Positions 8,229 to 17,850 of a stretch of 64,000 nucleotides of DNA are shown piece by piece. Each line of letters begins with the position of its first letter. Position 1 is the first letter of the stretch. The DNA comes from Streptomyces sp. P3. Its GTDB lineage: Bacteria; Actinomycetota; Actinomycetes; Streptomycetales; Streptomycetaceae. The DNA lies in contig JAFEKX020000001.1 in NCBI GenBank assembly GCA_016893485.2, positions 7,829,501 to 7,893,500 on the forward strand, in the 5' to 3' direction. The notes beneath the pieces are model-generated. The model was not told the DNA's origin. It saw only the letters and a program-made list of their open reading frames with translations, and searched no databases. The translations under genes were made by a program, and so were the position numbers.

Positions 8229-9812
8229 TCAGCCGCGGAAGCCCAGCAAGCCGTGCAGCGTCGAACCGTGCGCCGTGCCGGTCGCCGACTTCGCCGACGT
8301 CAGCGGTTTCGGGTCGGGCGTCTTCCGGCACACCGCGTCGACCTCACGGCCACCGCGCGGCACCTTGCCGTCGCTCAGATACGTCGACAGGTACGTGTCC
8401 AGGCAGGCGTTCCCGCTCAGCGTGATGCCGTGGTTCCCGCCGCCCTCCTCGACCACGAGACTCGACCCGGCCAGCATCTGGTGGACCGTCGCACCGCCCT
8501 CGTACGGAGTGGCCGCGTCGTTCGTCGCCTGGAACAGCAGCACCGGCGGCAGCTTGCCGTTGGCGATGTTGACCGGCTCCTTCGTCTTCGTCGGCCAGAA
8601 CGCGCACGGCGCGTTGTACCAGGCGTTGTTCCAGACCATGAACGGCGCCTTGTCGTAGGCCGCCCAGTTGTCCCTGCGCCACTGGTTCCAGTCGCGCGGC
8701 CAGGACGCGTCACGGCACTGCACCGACGTGTAGACGCTGTATCCGTTGTCCCCGGAGGCGTCGATCGCGGCGTAGTTCTCGTAGGCCTCGACCAGTGGAT
8801 CGGCGTTCTTGTCGTTCACGTAGGCCGCGAACGCCTCGGCGAGATACGGCCAGTAGCCGTTGTAGTACCCGCCCGGGATGAAGGTGTCCTCCAGTTCGGA
8901 GGCGCCCACCTTGCCGTCGGCCGGATTCTTGGCCAGGGCCGCGCGCATCGCGTACCACTTGGCCTCGATCGTGGCCGGGTCGGTGCCGAGCTTGTAGGTG
9001 GAGTCGTACTTCGCGATCCACGCCATGAGCGCCTGCTGGCGGTCGTTGAACGCGTAGTCCTGCCCGAGGTTGTCGTCGTACCAGACCCCGGTGGGATCGA
9101 CGATGGAGTCCAGCACCAGGCGGCGCACGCGCTCCGGGTAGAGCTTGGCGTACACGGCGCCCAGGTAGGTGCCGTACGAGTAGCCGAAGTAGTTGATCTT
9201 CCGCGCGCCGAGTGCGGCCCGGATCGAGTCCATGTCGCGTACGGCGCTGACCGTGTCGATGTAGGGCAGCAGGTTCGCGTACTTCTTGCCGCAGGCGGCC
9301 GTGTAGGCCTTCACGCGCGCGAGGTTGGCCTTCTCCAGCGCCGGGGTGCTCGGCACGGAGTCGGGGCGCACCGGGTTGAAGTAGCCCGGCCTGCAGTCGA
9401 GGGCCGGGGTGCTCTTGCCGACGCCGCGCGGGTCGAAGCCGATGACGTCGTACTGGGAGGCCACCGCCTTGGGCAGCGAGGACGCGACGAAGCCCGCGAG
9501 GGTCAGTCCGCTGCCGCCGGGGCCGCCGGGGTTGACCAGCAGCGGGCCCTGGTAGGTCTTCGCGGTGTGCGGGACGCGGGACAGGGCGAGCGTGATCTGC
9601 TTCCCGTGCGGGTTCGCGTGGTCGAGGGGCACCTGGACGCTCGAGCACTGGAGCGTCGGATAGTTGGTGGTGGCGCACTTCTTCCAGGTGAGCTTCGCCG
9701 GCTGCACGGTCGTCGAGGTGGGGTGCGCGGTGCTCGCGTCGGCGGGAAGAGCGGTGACCGTCCCGGCCACGACGACGGCGGCACCGCACAGTACGGCTGC
9801 GCGTTTTCTCAT
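8229..9812 (-). CDS. Secreted alpha/beta-hydrolase peptidase (tripeptidyl aminopeptidase-like)
   Basis: Exported serine peptidase of the Streptomyces SlpD/SlpE/Tap type (S33), removing N-terminal peptides. Intact at 527 aa. A Sec signal peptide is seen at residues 1-28 (RKRAAVLCGAAVVVAGTVTA, then LPADAS). The oxyanion-loop motif NPGGPGGSG is at 104-112, the nucleophile Ser in GYSYG at about 212, the acid in QATNDAATPYEG, and the histidine in GGGNHGI near the C-terminus; four or more cysteines are conserved. ATG 9812 has GGGAGG just upstream; an in-frame ATG at 9866 would bury the signal peptide. The gene ends 66 nt before ridA on the same strand. Confidence 0.9.
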   Translation of the reverse strand: MRKRAAVLCGAAVVVAGTVTALPADASTAHPTSTTVQPAKLTWKKCATTNYPTLQCSSVQVPLDHANPHGKQITLALSRVPHTAKTYQGPLLVNPGGPGGSGLTLAGFVASSLPKAVASQYDVIGFDPRGVGKSTPALDCRPGYFNPVRPDSVPSTPALEKANLARVKAYTAACGKKYANLLPYIDTVSAVRDMDSIRAALGARKINYFGYSYGTYLGAVYAKLYPERVRRLVLDSIVDPTGVWYDDNLGQDYAFNDRQQALMAWIAKYDSTYKLGTDPATIEAKWYAMRAALAKNPADGKVGASELEDTFIPGGYYNGYWPYLAEAFAAYVNDKNADPLVEAYENYAAIDASGDNGYSVYTSVQCRDASWPRDWNQWRRDNWAAYDKAPFMVWNNAWYNAPCAFWPTKTKEPVNIANGKLPPVLLFQATNDAATPYEGGATVHQMLAGSSLVVEEGGGNHGITLSGNACLDTYLSTYLSDGKVPRGGREVDAVCRKTPDPKPLTSAKSATGTAHGSTLHGLLGFRG

Positions 9813-9958
9813 ACGTCCTCCCAGGACGGAGGGGAGAGGCCCGTGAGTCCACGGTCCCCGCCGCATCGTCCCGGGTGGGCACCCGGAAGAACCTGTTCCG
9901 GCGATACTTGACCCGATTGGGCCGCCGGATGCCCTCGAACGCCCTGAGCTGGGCGCCC

Positions 9959-11004
9959 TCAGATCAGCGAGAGCTGCGTCGGCTCGGACACCGGCGGACC
10001 GGCGGCCTCCGCGGGCTCGGTGATCCGGCGCGGCATCCCCGCGCGCGCGGGACCGATGCCGTACTCCTGCGCCAGGTCATGCACCTGACGGGTGATCCGC
10101 CGCTGGTACCACTTCGGGGCGTACGACCCCTCCGCGTACAGCCGCTCGTACCGCCGCACCAGATGCGGGTGGTGCTGCCCGAGCCAGGCCATGAACCACT
10201 CGCGGGCACCGGGCCGCAGATGCAGCACCAGGGGCGTCACCGAGGTCGCCCCGGAGGCGGCTATCGCCCTTACGGTGGCGCGCAGTTGGGCCGGGTGATC
10301 GCTGAGGAAGGGGATCACCGGGGCCATCAGGACCCCGACCCCGATGCCGTGCTCGGTCAGGGTCCGTACGACGTCCAGGCGTCGCTCCGGGGAGGGCGTC
10401 CCGGGCTCCACCGTGCGCCACAGCGCGGGGTCGGTGAAGCCGACGGAGACGGAGATGCCGACGTCGGTGACCTCGGAGGCCTGCACCAGGAGGTCCAGGT
10501 CGCGCAGGATCAGCGTGCCCTTCGTCAGGATCGAGAAGGGGTTCGCGTGGTCGCGCAGGGCGCCCAGGATGCCCGGCATCAGTCGGTAGCGGCCCTCCGC
10601 GCGCTGGTAGCAGTCGACGTTCGTGCCCATCGCGATGTGGTCGCCGAGCCAGCGCCGGGAGCCGAGCTGGCGGCGCAGCAGGTCCGGCGCGTTCACCTTG
10701 ACCACGATCTGGGAGTCGAAGCCGAGGCCGGTGTCGAGGTCCAGATAGCTGTGGGTCTTGCGGGCGAAGCAGTAGACGCACGCGTGCGTGCAGCCCCGGT
10801 AGGGGTTGACCGTCCACTCGAAGGGCATGCGGGAGGCCCCGGCACCCGGTTGATGATCGAGCGGGCCCGCACCTCGTGGAAGGTGATCCCGCGGAACTCT
10901 GGTGTGTCGAAGGTACGGCTGACCACGGCGTCCGCGCCGAACAGCGCGGCATCGGCCGCCCGGCTGTGGCCGCCGGACTCCGCGGTGAGGTTCTCCCAGC
11001 GCAT
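9959..11004 (-). CDS. Rv2578c-family radical SAM protein
   Basis: Radical S-adenosylmethionine protein of about 348 aa. The 4Fe-4S motif CTHACVYC (CxxxCxxC) lies within WTVNPYRGCTHACVYCFARK. Further hallmarks are MGTNVDCYQRAEGRYRLMPG and PFSILTKGTLILRDLDLL. These resemble spore-photoproduct-lyase-related proteins, and the family name comes from the mycobacterial homologue; the reaction is not established. ATG 11004 has AGGAGG upstream. One G is missing at 10837-10840 (RVPG to ASRMPFEW). A LexA-box-like sequence lies at 11035-11050 in its promoter, suggesting a DNA-damage role; that part is inference. Confidence 0.88.
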
Positions 11005-11034
11005 GACGCCTCCTAAGTAGGCCTGCCACCCGAG

Positions 11035-11050
11035 TGAAACACTTGTTCGA
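11035..11050. promoter_or_regulatory. SOS (LexA) box-like sequence
   Basis: TGAAACACTTGTTCGA matches the actinobacterial LexA palindrome TCGAACNNNNGTTCGA at every specified position except the second and third. The right half GTTCGA is perfect. It is about 31 bases upstream of the radical SAM start and about 120 upstream of the divergent SRPBCC gene. Confidence 0.5.
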
Positions 11051-11171
11051 ATAACTGTGCAAGGGGCATTCTCGATCCCTTCGTCGCCGTGGGGCACCCC
11101 GATTTGGGTGGCCGCGGGCGGGGGTGGTTGGCTTGCCCCCACCCCGAGAACTCATGTCCTGGAGGAAACCG

Positions 11172-11615
11172 ATGGCGCAGGTCGAGGCGACTACCGAGCG
11201 GGTCGTCGCAGCCGACGCGGAGGCGGTCTTCGACGCCCTCGCCGACTACAGCGGCACGCGCGCGAAGGTGCTGCCCGAGCAGTTCAGCGAGTACGAGGTC
11301 CGCGAGGGCGGCGACGGCGAGGGCACCCTCGTCCACTGGAAGCTCCAGGCCACCAGCAAGCGCGTCCGCGACTGCCTCCTGGAGGTCACCGAGCCGACCG
11401 ACGGCGAACTCGTCGAGAAGGACCGCAACTCCACCATGGTCACCACCTGGCGGGTCACCCCGGCCGGCGAGGGCAAGTCCCGCGTCGTCGTGACCAGCAC
11501 GTGGAACGGCGCGGGAGGCATCGGCGGCTTCTTCGAGCGGACCTTCGCCCCCAAGGGCCTCGCCCGAATCCACGACCTGGTCCTCGAGCGGCTCGCCGCC
11601 GAGGTGGAGAAGTAG
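11172..11615 (+). CDS. SRPBCC (polyketide cyclase/START-like) family protein
   Basis: 147-aa intracellular protein of the SRPBCC helix-grip fold that binds hydrophobic ligands. Start MAQVEATTERVVAADAEAVF is the typical first strand and helix. The middle VHWKLQATSKRVRDCLLEVT and the C-terminal helix GFFERTFAPKGLARIHDLVL complete the fold. ATG 11172 has GGAGG eight bases before it; in-frame upstream codons lack this. No ligand can be predicted. It stands alone between the divergent radical SAM gene and the exporter gene. Confidence 0.8.
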   Translation: MAQVEATTERVVAADAEAVFDALADYSGTRAKVLPEQFSEYEVREGGDGEGTLVHWKLQATSKRVRDCLLEVTEPTDGELVEKDRNSTMVTTWRVTPAGEGKSRVVVTSTWNGAGGIGGFFERTFAPKGLARIHDLVLERLAAEVEK

Positions 11616-11797
11616 GCCGATCAAGGGAGCGGGCCCCAAAGCCCAACTCCCCAGGGCGTGTTGACGCTGTCGCGCGCCCCTCACCGGTTCGAGTGGATCT
11701 CCGTTCGAGCCGGGCGCACGCCGTAACTCGTCGCGCTTGTTCGCAGTTGTCGCCCAAAGCGGGAATTGTGCGGCAGGCGCGACGAGGGGAGCGGTAC

Positions 11798-13345
11798 GTG
11801 GGCGGGACGACTCTGGTGCAGGACGAGCGGGTCCCGGCGCCCCCGGAGACACCGGTCCCCGTCCCCGTCGAGAAGGCCGAACTCGGCCCGCGCCGCGTGC
11901 GGTTGGTGTTCCTCGGCCTGATGCTCGCGCTGCTGCTGGCCGCCCTCGACCAGATGATCGTCGCCACCGCGCTCCCGAAGATCGTCGGCGAACTGCACGG
12001 CCTGGACAAGATGTCCTGGGCGATCACCGCCTACCTCCTCACCTCCACGGTCGGCCTCCCGGTCTACGGCAAACTCGGCGACCTCCTCGGCCGCAAGAGC
12101 GTGTTCCAGTTCGCGATCGGCGTCTTCGTCATCGGCTCCGCGCTCTCCGGCCGCGCCCAGTCCATGGACCAACTCATCGGGTTCCGCGCGGTGCAGGGCA
12201 TCGGCGCCGGCGGACTCATGATCGGCGTGCAGGCGATCATCGCGGACATCGTGCCGCCCCGTGAGCGCGGCCGGTTCATGGGCCTGATCGGCGCCACCTT
12301 CGGACTCGCCTCCGTGGCGGGCCCGTTGCTCGGCGGCTACTTCACGGACCACCTCTCCTGGAGGTGGTGCTTCTACATCAACGTGCCGTTCGGCGTGGTC
12401 ACGTTCGCCGTCGTGACGGCCGTACTGAAACTGCCGAAGCCCACCGCCAGGGCGCGCCTCGACTTCCTCGGCGCGCCGCTGCTCGCCGCCGCCTCAACGT
12501 GCCTGGTGCTGCTGACCAGTTGGGGCGGGACCGAGTACGCGTGGGGCTCGCGCGTCATCCTCGGGCTCGGCGCGGGAGCGGTGGCCGCCGCGGTCCTCTT
12601 CCTCGTCGCCGAGCGCTTCGCGCCCGAACCCCTCATCCCGCTACGGCTGTTCAAGGACGCCGTCTTCAACGTCACCGCCCTCGTGGGCCTGGTGATCGGC
12701 GTCGCGCTGTTCGGGGCGGCCAGTTATCTGCCGACCTTCCTGCAGATGGTCGACGGGGCCAGCGCCACCGAGTCGGGACTGCTGATGCTGCCGATGATGG
12801 GCGGCATCGTCGGCGCGTCCATCCTCTCCGGCCAACTCATCAGCCACACCGGCCGGTACAAGATCTACCCCGTCCTCGGCAGCGCCCTCGCCACCCTCGG
12901 CATGTGGCTGCTCTCCCGGCTGGAGGTCGACACCTCCCGGCTGCAGTACAGCATCTGGATGGCCGTCCTCGGCGCCGGCATCGGCATGGTGATGCCCGTC
13001 CTCGTCCTCGCCGTGCAGAACTCCGTACGGCCCGCCGACCTCGGCACCGCCACCAGCGCCAACAACTACTTCCGGCAGATCGGCGGCAGCGTCGGAGCCG
13101 CCATCTTCGGCACCCTGTTCGCCGACCGGCTCACCGACGCGCTGCGCGTCCGCATCCCCCGCGGGCAGCGGCCTCCCCGACCCCGAGTCCATCACCCCGC
13201 AGCTCGTCCACACGCTGCCCCCGCCCTGCGCGACGGCTACATCCAGGCGTACGCCGACGCCATGCCGCGGATCTTCCTCTACCTGGTGCCGGTGCTCGCC
13301 CTCGGCCTGCTCATCGCGATCTTCCTCAAGGAGACCCCCTGTTGA
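11798..13345 (+). CDS. MFS drug exporter, DHA2 (EmrB/QacA) family
   Basis: Proton-driven inner-membrane exporter with 14 predicted transmembrane segments, about 515 aa. MFS motif A appears as GKLGDLLGRKSVF after segment 2, and motif D1 as LDQMIVATALPKIVGEL in segment 1. GTG 11798 has GAGGGGAG upstream. A short stretch is shifted by two compensating errors: one C extra at 13156-13160 and one missing at about 13217-13222; between them the correct reading is SGLPDPESITPQLVHTLPP. The frame closes at TGTTGA, where adding one C (ACCCCC to ACCCCCC) would read straight on into the next gene, so the two may be one protein. Substrate unknown. Confidence 0.88.
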   Translation: MGGTTLVQDERVPAPPETPVPVPVEKAELGPRRVRLVFLGLMLALLLAALDQMIVATALPKIVGELHGLDKMSWAITAYLLTSTVGLPVYGKLGDLLGRKSVFQFAIGVFVIGSALSGRAQSMDQLIGFRAVQGIGAGGLMIGVQAIIADIVPPRERGRFMGLIGATFGLASVAGPLLGGYFTDHLSWRWCFYINVPFGVVTFAVVTAVLKLPKPTARARLDFLGAPLLAAASTCLVLLTSWGGTEYAWGSRVILGLGAGAVAAAVLFLVAERFAPEPLIPLRLFKDAVFNVTALVGLVIGVALFGAASYLPTFLQMVDGASATESGLLMLPMMGGIVGASILSGQLISHTGRYKIYPVLGSALATLGMWLLSRLEVDTSRLQYSIWMAVLGAGIGMVMPVLVLAVQNSVRPADLGTATSANNYFRQIGGSVGAAIFGTLFADRLTDALRVRIPRGQRPPRPRVHHPAARPHAAPALRDGYIQAYADAMPRIFLYLVPVLALGLLIAIFLKETPC

Positions 13346-14193
13346 AAGCTGCAGAGTCCCACAACGCCCCCGCCGAGACCTCCGAGGCCGCGCCCCTCAA
13401 CTCCCCGATCCCGCAGGCCCGTTCGTCGTACGCCGCCGGCATCCCCGTCTGCGGCACGGTGCAGCACCCCGACGGGACCGTCGTGCCCCGGGCCGCGCTG
13501 ACCCTCATCGACGTCTCAGGACAGCAGATCGGGCGCGGTGCCAGCGGCGCGGACGGGCGGTACGCGCTGTCGACGCCCGGCTCCGGGTCGTACGTCCTGA
13601 TCGCGGCGGCCGGCGGGCACCAGCCGCAGGCGGTGTCCGTGACCGTCGGCGAGCGGCCCGTCGAGCTCGACGTCGTCCTCGGCGGCGCCGGACGCCTCGC
13701 CGGGAGCGTGCTGACCGCCGACGGCACCCCGGTGCGGGAGGCCGCCGTGACCCTCACCAACGTGCACGGCGAGGTCGTCGCCAGCACCCGCAGCGGGCGC
13801 GAAGGCGGCTATGTCATCAGCGAGTTGGTGGCCGGCGAGTACACCCTCGCCGCCAGCGCGCCCGCGTTCCGCCCGGCCGCGCTCCCGGTCAGCGTCCAGG
13901 CCTCCCGAGAGACCCGCCAGGACGTCGAACTCGCCGGTGGCGCCGTGCTGCGCGGCACCGTCAGGGCGAGCGGCGGGCGGCCCGTCGAGGACGCGCGCGT
14001 GACGCTCCTCGACGCGGCGGGCAACGTCGTCGACACCCTCACCACGGGCCCGGACGGCACGTTCCGGTTCGTCGACCTGTCCTCCGGCGAGTACACGGTG
14101 ATCGCCGCCGGGTACCCGCCCGTGGCCACCGTGCTCCAAGTGGCGGGCGGGGGACGCACCGAGCGCGATCTCCAGCTCGGCCACGAGGACTGA
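13342..14193 (+). CDS. CnaB/carboxypeptidase-regulatory-like repeat protein (possibly the C-terminal half of the exporter)
   Basis: 283 aa consisting of three similar beta-sandwich repeats of about 80 residues: GTVQHPDGTVVPRAALTLID, AGSVLTADGTPVREAAVTLT and RGTVRASGGRPVEDARVTLL, each followed by a GRYALSTPGSGSYVLIAA-type strand pair. No signal peptide. TTG 13342 overlaps the exporter stop (TTGA) and GGAG lies eight bases upstream, so coupled translation is possible. A single lost C at the junction would instead make exporter and repeats one protein of about 800 aa ending in cytosolic repeats. Given how many C-run errors there are here, I think the fusion is at least as likely. Confidence 0.8.
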   Translation: MKAAESHNAPAETSEAAPLNSPIPQARSSYAAGIPVCGTVQHPDGTVVPRAALTLIDVSGQQIGRGASGADGRYALSTPGSGSYVLIAAAGGHQPQAVSVTVGERPVELDVVLGGAGRLAGSVLTADGTPVREAAVTLTNVHGEVVASTRSGREGGYVISELVAGEYTLAASAPAFRPAALPVSVQASRETRQDVELAGGAVLRGTVRASGGRPVEDARVTLLDAAGNVVDTLTTGPDGTFRFVDLSSGEYTVIAAGYPPVATVLQVAGGGRTERDLQLGHED

Positions 14194-14207
14194 GCCCCGC
14201 GCGGGGC
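14194..14207. terminator. Short GC palindrome after the CnaB gene
   Basis: GCCCCGCGCGGGGC begins just after the TGA stop. It could form a stem, but there is no T run, so termination is uncertain. Confidence 0.3.
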
Positions 14208-14329
14208 GCGCGCCGGTGCGACGGGTCGGCATCAATTCCGGGATTGCCCACATCGCCACCGGCCGCCCCCGTAGCGTGGTCGGTGGCGGCACAGATCTTC
14301 CGGAGCCGTGGGGAGAGAGGGCCTGGGCC

Positions 14330-16828
14330 ATGGATCGTGGCACCGAGCGGGAGACACCTCCCGGCCGCGGGGCCGGGGACGACGTGGTGCTGGAACACAC
14401 CGCGGCGGGCCGCGTCCCGCTGGCCGTGATCCTGGTCGACCGCGCAGGCCTCGTCTCCCACTGGAGCCGCGGCGCACGGCGCCTCTTCGGCGTGACCAAG
14501 GAAGAGGCCATCGGCCAGACCGCGGTCGACCTGCTCCCCGTCTCCGGCGCGCTGCCCGACGACGAGGACACCGGCTCCCAGGGCGTGTTCGCCCACTACG
14601 ACGGCCTCGGACCCGACCTGAGTCCTCCCTCGACGGACGCCTGTCCTACCCCGCCGCGGGCCGCGCCCGCCTCACCGTGCCCGAGCGAGCGAAGCGAGAG
14701 GGGGTCCCCTGCCCGAAGGCTGGGGGAGGGACCGCGTGGACGTCCTGTGGTGGGCCTACCCCTGGTCGGCCCCGGACAGGAGCGGCTCCTCGTGCTCGCC
14801 GCCGACGCGGGCGGCCTGCGCCAGGACCTCCCCGGCACGGACGGCGCCTTCGAGCGCATCGCCCCCGGCTTCGCCCTGCACACTGACTTCCCCGGTGCCG
14901 ACGAACTCGCCCGCAGGCTCCCGAGATCCTGCCCAGCATGAGCGTCGGCGAGAGCGCCCGCATCGTCGGGCAGGTCCTCGAACTCGGCTATCCCGTCCTG
15001 GAGTTCAGCCAGAACGAACGGGTGCCGGTGACCCCGGACTGGGGCGTGGCCCGCCGCGCCGAGCGCAGGGCCCGCCGCGAGCGCGCCGCCCTCGCCGCCG
15101 CCGAAGGGCTCCCCTCCCGGACGACCTCGCGGACGAGGGCGAGGACCTCGAATACGCCGCCGTACGCGACCGGTTGGAGTTCCTCAACGAGGTGAGCGGA
15201 CGCATCGGCACCTCGCTCGACCTCGCGCAGACCATCATCGAGGTCAGCAAGGCCGTCGTCCCCAAGTTCACGGACGTCGCGGGCACTTACCTCCGCGAAC
15301 AGGTCGTCGCCGGGGAGGGGTTCCCGGACGGCGTGCCCGACACCACCACCATGTGGCACCGGGTCGCCCTGGAGCACACCGACGAACCCGGCCGCTGGGA
15401 CGACGTCGTCCCGGTCGGCGAGGCCATGCCGTTCCCCGCGCACACCCCGTTCTTCCAGTGCATGACCAGCGGTGACCCCGTCCTCGTGCCGCGCATCAGC
15501 GAGCAGATGGGGCACATGATCGCCTCGCAGTTCGAGAAGCGCGACATCAGGCCGCTGATCACCGGCCGCTCCATGCTCGTCGTCCCGCTGAAGGCCCGCA
15601 ACGTCGTCCTGGGCTTCATGATCCTGCTGCGCCACCCGGAGCGCGTCGAGTTCAACGACATGGATCGCGTCACCGGCGCCGAACTCGCCGCCCGCGCGGG
15701 CCTGGTGCTCGACAACGCGCGCATGTACACCTACCAGGAGAGTGTCGCCGAGACCCTCCAGGACAGCATGCTGCCGCACATCCCGCCGCGCATGGCGGGC
15801 TGCGACATCGCCACCCGCTATCTGCCCGGCACGCTGCTCGGCCGGGTCGGCGGCGACTGGTTCGACTCGGTGAAACTCCCCGGCGCCCGTACCGCGCTCG
15901 TCGTCGGCGACGTCATGGGCCACGGCCTCAACTCGGCCGCGATGATGGGCCAGTTGCGCACCGCCGTGCAGACCATGGCCGCCATGGACCTTCCGCCCGC
16001 CCAACTCCTGCGCAACCTCGACGACTTGGCCCAGCGCCTCGGCGACTCGTACCTCGCGACCTGCCTCTACGTCGTCTACGACCCGATCGCCGGCGAGCTC
16101 CACCTCGCCAACGCGGGCCACATCCCGCCGGTGATCGTGCACGCCGGGGACGGCCGCAGCGAGCTCCTCGACCTGCCCACGGGCGCGCCCATCGGCGTCG
16201 GCGGGGTGCCCTTCGAGACGATCCGGGTCCGGGTGGAGCCCGGCGACCGGCTCGTGATGTGCACCGACGGTCTCGTCGAGGTGCGCGGCGAGGACATCGG
16301 CGTAGGACTCGCGACCCTGTCCGAGTCGGCCGCGCATCCGGCCGCGTCCATGGACGACGCCTGCGACACGATCATCCGCTCCCTCAATACCCGCGGCGGC
16401 CGCAAGGACGACGTCGCCCTCCTGATGGCCCGCCTCAACGGCATCGAACCGGACGACGTCGCCGAGTGGCGGCTCACCCTCGACCCGGCCGAGGCAGGCC
16501 GCGCCCGCGCGGCGGTCGGCGAACAGCTCCACGCGTGGGGCCTCGCCCGACTCGCCGACACCACCGCCCTGTTGGCGGGCGAGCTGGTCACCAACGCCGT
16601 ACGGCACTCCCGCGGCCGGGGATCACCCTGCGCCTGGTGCGCGGCGACACCCTGCTGTGCGAGGTGGACGACGACGACCCCACCCTGCCCTCCCTGCTCG
16701 CGGCGGGCCCCGACGCCGAGTTCGGCCGGGGCCTGCACGTCGTCGGCGTCCTCGCCCGCGAATGGGGCGCCAGCCGTACCACCACGGGCAAGACCGTCTG
16801 GTTCGAACTGACCCTGCCCCGCCGCTGA
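14330..16828 (+). CDS. PAS-GAF-PP2C (SpoIIE)-HATPase signalling protein
   Basis: Multidomain regulator of about 830 aa: N-terminal PAS (VPLAVILVDRAGLVSHWSRG), a GAF sensor (EFLNEVSGRIGTSLDLAQTI onward), a SpoIIE-type PP2C phosphatase (GRVGGDWFDSV, VVGDVMGHGLNSAAMMGQLR, ANAGHIPPV, MCTDGLVEVRG, GRKDDVALLMARL) and a C-terminal RsbW-like ATPase (AGELVTNAVRHSRGRG, FGRGLHVVGVLA). Such proteins act on anti-sigma-factor antagonists in partner switching. At least five single-base losses break the frame (about 14614, 14759-14762, 14922, 15113-15116, 16617-16621); with them restored it reads to TGA 16828. A repeat-like sequence of about 50 nt interrupts the PAS/linker region near 14682. Start ATG 14330 is a choice; the ribosome site (GAGAGG) is weak. 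Confidence 0.85.
14681..14733 (+). repeat. Short palindromic repeat-like element inside the coding sequence
   Basis: A block starting CGAGCGAGCGAAGCGAGAG and ending GGCTGGGGGAGGG breaks the domain sequence between LSYPAAGRARLTVP and VDVLWWAYP. It reads through as ERAKREGVPCPKAGGG, a low-complexity peptide I recall from other Streptomyces proteins as the mark of a dispersed repeat. The repeat family is memory plus inference. Confidence 0.45.
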
Positions 16829-16990
16829 ATCGCAGGTGACCGCGGGGGCTCACGAGGCGCACACCGGCGTACACGGATCGAATGAGCGGTGAAGGTATGC
16901 GCCGTGTCCTTGTGAGCGGGACCGGGGCGCGATAGACCGTACTGGCCCGTCACTTACGGCGGAACGGCCTCGCATCCTGGGGAGTTGGGC

Positions 16991-17715
16991 ATGAGCGTGT
17001 CGAGTCGGTACCGGGAGGCCTGGGAAGGTTTCTGGCGCGAGGCGCCCGACGGACAGGGGGCCGTCTTCTGGGACGCGGCCCCGGCACAGACCGTAGGACT
17101 CCATCTAGCCCTGTTCGAACCGAAGTTGCGTGACCCCGGCCTCCAGATGGTCGACCTGGGCTGCGGCAACGGCACCCAGACCCGCTTCCTCGCCAACCGG
17201 TTCACCCATGTCGTCGGCGCCGACCTGTCCGCCGCGGCCGTCGACCACGCCCGGCAGGCCGACCCGGCAGGACAGGCCACGTACCGGGTGCTGGACGCCA
17301 CCGACAAGACCGACGTCGAGGCGCTGCACGCCGAACTCGGCGACGCCAACGTCTACATGAGGGGCGTCCTGCACCAGGCCGACCCCGACGACCGGCAGCC
17401 GCTGGTCGACGGAGTCGCCACGCTGGTGGGGAGCGCGGCCATGTCTTCCTCGTCGAACTCGCCGAGGCCGCCCGCCCGGTCCTCGGCGCACTCGCGCAGG
17501 ACCCGGCGGGACCGCCGCCGAAACTCGCCCCGGTCTTCCGCCACGGCATCGCGCCCGGCGAGGTCGCCGACGACGCCGTGCCCGAGTACCTCCGCGCGGC
17601 CGGTCTCACCGTCCTCGCGAGCGGTGAACTCCCGCTGCTCACCACCGAGTTCAGGCCAGACGGCGCACGCATCGAACTGCCGTCGAAGTGGCACATCGCG
17701 AGCCGCGCGACCTGA
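16991..17715 (+). CDS. Class I SAM-dependent methyltransferase
   Basis: About 242-aa methyltransferase. Motif I is MVDLGCGNGTQTRFLANRF at about residues 52-70, followed by VVGADLSAAAVDHARQ (motif II) and YRVLDATD (motif III). The product and substrate are unknown. One G is missing at 17427-17430; with it restored the protein continues ERGHVFLVELAEAARPVLGA to IELPSKWHIASRAT. ATG 16991 follows GGGGAG; TTG 16985 would also be in frame. Confidence 0.85.
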
Positions 17716-17850
17716 GGGCGGCGCATCTCCCGGCGCGGGTCCCTTGCGCGGAGCCCGTGCCGGTGTGGTGCGATGCCCTGGGCGTGCCACCATCCGGCGC
17801 CCGCGCGGGTCCGGGACGGCCCGCACGCCGTCACCGTCAGGGGAACAGAC

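Noticed and set aside
11616..11797. Small gene between SRPBCC and exporter
   Set aside because: No frame with a ribosome site or recognisable protein; it looks like promoter and leader.
13342..14193. Cell-surface adhesin based on CnaB-like repeats
   Set aside because: No signal peptide, no sorting signal; more likely coupled or fused to the exporter.
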